DNA of 64,000 nt from Pseudomonas asiatica (GTDB lineage Bacteria; Pseudomonadota; Gammaproteobacteria; Pseudomonadales; Pseudomonadaceae), in NCBI RefSeq assembly GCF_009932335.1, contig NZ_BLJF01000001.1:2294001-2358000 (forward strand). Reading direction: 5' to 3'. Position 1 is the first letter of the stretch, and each line of letters opens with the position of its first letter. The translations under genes and the position numbers were made by a program. The notes under the pieces are model-generated. The model did not search any database and had not been told where the DNA came from. It saw only the letters and a list, made by a program, of their open reading frames with translations. Shown here piece after piece: positions 61,848 to 64,000 of the stretch.

Positions 61848-63709
61848 GGCCGCGGGCTCCCTTTGGGCGGGGCGATCGCCATCTGGCTTTCCACCACCGG
61901 GGCATCGGTGGCCGGGGCATTGCCAGGCACATCCGCTGGCGGCAACGGCGCCATCTGCCGCACCTGCATGGCCGACTCGGTGCCGGTGGCGAACTCCATG
62001 TCCGACGGGCTCTGGTACGGCAGGTTGCGCACGATGCGCGGGGTGATCGCCAGCACCAGCTCCGACTTGCTCATGTCGTCCTTGTTGCTGCCGAACAGCC
62101 GGCCCAGGCCAGGGATGTCGCCAAGGCCCGGGATCTTGTTGCCGCTGGCGTTATGGTCGTTGCGCACCAGGCCGGCCAGCACCTGGGTTTCGCCATCGTG
62201 CAGGCGCAGAGTGGTCTGGGCGTTGCGGGTGTCGACCTGGACCGGAATGGTGCCCTGGCGGGTGGCTTCCAGCGGGGTGGCGTTGCTCACCTCCAGGGCT
62301 ACCTTGATCGCCACTTCGTTGTTCAGGTGCACGGTGGGCTGCACCTCAAGCTTCAGGCCCACGTCCAGGTAGGTGACGCTTTCGGTGATCACCGGGCCCT
62401 GGGTGGACGGCACCGAGGTGGCGCTGATGATCGGTACCCGCTGGCCGATGTGGATGCGCGCCTGCTCGCGGTTGCTGACGCGGATCACCGGGCTGGCCAG
62501 GGTGTTGATGTCCTTGTCCTGCGCGTTGATCTTGGCCTGCGGTGCCGGCGCGATGCTGATGCGGCTGGAGTCGATGCCCTTGAGCTGGTCGAGCACGCTT
62601 ACCGGCTGGCCGTCGGAGCTCAGCACGCCGAAGGTGTTGGGCCATTGCAGGCCGAGGTCGAGGATGCGCGAAGTGGCCACTTCCATCACCTCCACTTCCA
62701 GCACCACCTCGGGGTTGGACTGGTCCTGCGACTGCAGCAGCTTTTCGGCCATGCGCACGGCATCGGGGGTGTCGCGCATGGTCAGGGTGTTGAGGCGCTC
62801 ATCGACGAACACGTCGCGGGTCTTGAGCATGGTCTTGACCATGTTCAGCGCGGTGTTGGAGTCGATGCTGGTCAGGTAGAAGGTGCGCATGACCAGTTCC
62901 TGGTAGTCCTTGGTCTTCTGCGGCGAGTCGGGGTAGATCATCAGGGTGTTCTCGTTGACGATCTTCTGCCGCAGCTGGTTCTGTTCCAGCAGCAGCGCCA
63001 CGGCGTCCTCGATGCGCAACTCGCGCACGAAGATGGTGGCCTTCATGTCCGGGCGCATGTCCTTGTCGAAGATGAAGTTGATGCCGGCGACCTGGGACAG
63101 CACCTCGAAGATGGTCTTCAGGTTGGCATCGCGAAACTCCAGGGTCACCGGCCGCTCCAGCTTGCTGCGCAGTTGCGGGAACGGTTGCGCGGTGCGCGCC
63201 TGCACGTTCTCGATGTCGCTGCGCAGGGCAATGCCCTTCTGGTTCTGCGGGTCCAGGCGCAGCACTTCGCGCATGTAGCGCTCGGCACCGAACAGGTCGC
63301 CCTGGCGCAGCGCCGCCTGGCCCAGCGCCACGCGCTCGTCGAGGGTGCGGATCAGCTCCAGCTGGCGGATGCCTTCCTGGGCGCGGCGGTTGTTCGGCTC
63401 CAGGGTCAGCACCCGGCCATAGCCCATGCGGGCGCTGGCGAAGTCGTGGCGGATGCGGTCGGCGTCGGCCTGGGTCAGCAGCGCCTCGACCGCGGCCTGG
63501 CGGCTGTGGGCCAGGGCGATGTTCAGCTCGGTGTCACGCGGGTCCTCGCGCAGGGCTTCTTCCAGGCTGGCGATGCCGGCTTCGTACTGGCCCTCCTTCA
63601 TCAGCTGTTCGCTGTCCTTGCGTACCGCACTGGAGCCGCAGCCGGCAATGGCCACGCACAGCGCCACTAGCAGGAACGGAGCCGGTTTGCACAGCTTTGA
63701 CGACTTCAT
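61844..63709 (-). CDS. gspD: Secretin (GspD/PilQ superfamily) lipoprotein
   Basis: A 621-residue lipoprotein (signal ending CVAIAGC, Cys at about 25). An N-terminal TPR-like region (about 40-190) replaces the first N domains. A secretin/TonB short domain (VTLEFRDANLKTIFEVLSQVAGI) follows, then N-domains, and the secretin core with VPIISATSVPSTQGPVITESVTYLDVGLKLEVQPTVH and GLGDIPGLGRLFG. It should form the outer-membrane ring. Ends in a Pro/Ala-rich tail. ATGA overlap with the next gene. Confidence 0.9.
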   Translation of the reverse strand: MKSSKLCKPAPFLLVALCVAIAGCGSSAVRKDSEQLMKEGQYEAGIASLEEALREDPRDTELNIALAHSRQAAVEALLTQADADRIRHDFASARMGYGRVLTLEPNNRRAQEGIRQLELIRTLDERVALGQAALRQGDLFGAERYMREVLRLDPQNQKGIALRSDIENVQARTAQPFPQLRSKLERPVTLEFRDANLKTIFEVLSQVAGINFIFDKDMRPDMKATIFVRELRIEDAVALLLEQNQLRQKIVNENTLMIYPDSPQKTKDYQELVMRTFYLTSIDSNTALNMVKTMLKTRDVFVDERLNTLTMRDTPDAVRMAEKLLQSQDQSNPEVVLEVEVMEVATSRILDLGLQWPNTFGVLSSDGQPVSVLDQLKGIDSSRISIAPAPQAKINAQDKDINTLASPVIRVSNREQARIHIGQRVPIISATSVPSTQGPVITESVTYLDVGLKLEVQPTVHLNNEVAIKVALEVSNATPLEATRQGTIPVQVDTRNAQTTLRLHDGETQVLAGLVRNDHNASGNKIPGLGDIPGLGRLFGSNKDDMSKSELVLAITPRIVRNLPYQSPSDMEFATGTESAMQVRQMAPLPPADVPGNAPATDAPVVESQMAIAPPKGSPRP

Positions 63710-64000
63710 GGTGCGCTCCCTACAGACAAAGTCTGCGACTGATGCAAAGGCAGGTAGACCAGATGCAGCTCGCTGGCCGATACCCGCTCGAGGCGGTAGG
63801 TGTCTTCGATCACGTCGCCTTGGCGCACGACGTAGAGTTTTTCGCCGCTCTGCAGGAAGATCTGCAGGTCGTCGCGGTCGCCGATGCGGCCAATGAACTG
63901 GAATGGCAGGGCCGGTGCAGTCGGGGCTGCGACTACGGCGGGTGCGGTGACCACGGGTTGTTCGGTGACAGTGGCCAGAGCCTTGGGTTTGGTCCATTGC
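63706..64000 (-). CDS. PilP/GspC-like periplasmic component, 5' end outside window
   Basis: About 98 residues of a protein that begins beyond the window. A Pro/Ala/Val-rich linker is followed by a small beta domain (LPFQFIGRIGDRDDLQIFLQSGEKLYVV..GDVIEDTYRLERVSASELHLVYLPL) like the HR/PilP domain that couples the inner-membrane platform to the secretin. Its stop overlaps the secretin start by 4 bp. Confidence 0.7.
   Translation of the reverse strand, partial: QWTKPKALATVTEQPVVTAPAVVAAPTAPALPFQFIGRIGDRDDLQIFLQSGEKLYVVRQGDVIEDTYRLERVSASELHLVYLPLHQSQTLSVGSAP

Overview
The window is one GC-rich chromosomal segment of a fluorescent pseudomonad, most probably of the Pseudomonas putida group. The reasons are dense GC-rich coding, many copies of the short palindromic REP type seen in this group (core GTAGGAGC..GCCTTGTG or GTGGGAGCGGG..CCCGCGAAGAGGCC), and a gene order that, as far as I recall, resembles P. 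putida (ilvA, nfr genes, RND pump, mobA, then a quinohemoprotein amine dehydrogenase cluster). No rRNA, tRNA or CRISPR array was seen.

Layout. 1-6.4 kb: a RarD-type permease (cut by the window edge), a TerC/CBS/CorC membrane protein, a LysE exporter with an AraC regulator, and a GT61 glycosyltransferase with a FemAB/GNAT-like transferase. 6.6-10.6 kb: a large leucine-rich-repeat toxin-like protein behind a near-consensus sigma-54 promoter. 10.8-14.2 kb: a GapN-like aldehyde dehydrogenase, a VOC protein and an unknown protein. 14.4-16.1 kb: ilvA behind a classical attenuator with an Ile-rich leader peptide. 16.2-24.0 kb: a PACE efflux protein, then nfrB-nfrA-DUF4434 and a diguanylate cyclase, which together look like a c-di-GMP-controlled exopolysaccharide (N4-receptor type) pathway. 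24.1-30.8 kb: an RstAB-like two-component system divergent from a two-gene RND efflux operon. 30.8-31.4 kb: mobA.

31.5-47.1 kb is a complete quinohemoprotein amine dehydrogenase (QhnDH) locus. It has the structural subunits alpha, gamma and beta, the radical SAM cross-linking enzyme QhpD, the monooxygenase QhpG, the protease QhpE, the exporter QhpF, an aldehyde dehydrogenase, an outer-membrane channel, an acyl-CoA synthetase and a sigma-54 activator. A perfect -24/-12 promoter precedes the aldehyde dehydrogenase gene, and several start regions carry A-rich motifs like Hfq/Crc targets. Amines would be oxidised in the periplasm, and the aldehydes then oxidised and CoA-activated in the cytoplasm.

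47.2-58.6 kb is a variable island. It holds a complete IS5-family element with a 4-bp target duplication, and a type VI secretion cargo module (vgrG, DUF4123 adaptor, unknown gene, PD-(D/E)XK-like nuclease effector, putative immunity gene, PAAR). It also holds an orphan RHS-core protein whose C-terminus looks like an exotoxin-A/diphtheria-class ADP-ribosyltransferase, lying between two decayed partial copies of csgG. Duplicated REP-rich DNA borders both the whole island and the toxin cassette.

58.8-64.0 kb: csgG, csgF and csgE (no csgA or csgB in view) run without gaps into type II secretion-like pseudopilin, secretin and PilP/GspC-like genes, with ATGA overlaps. The operon continues past the window edge.
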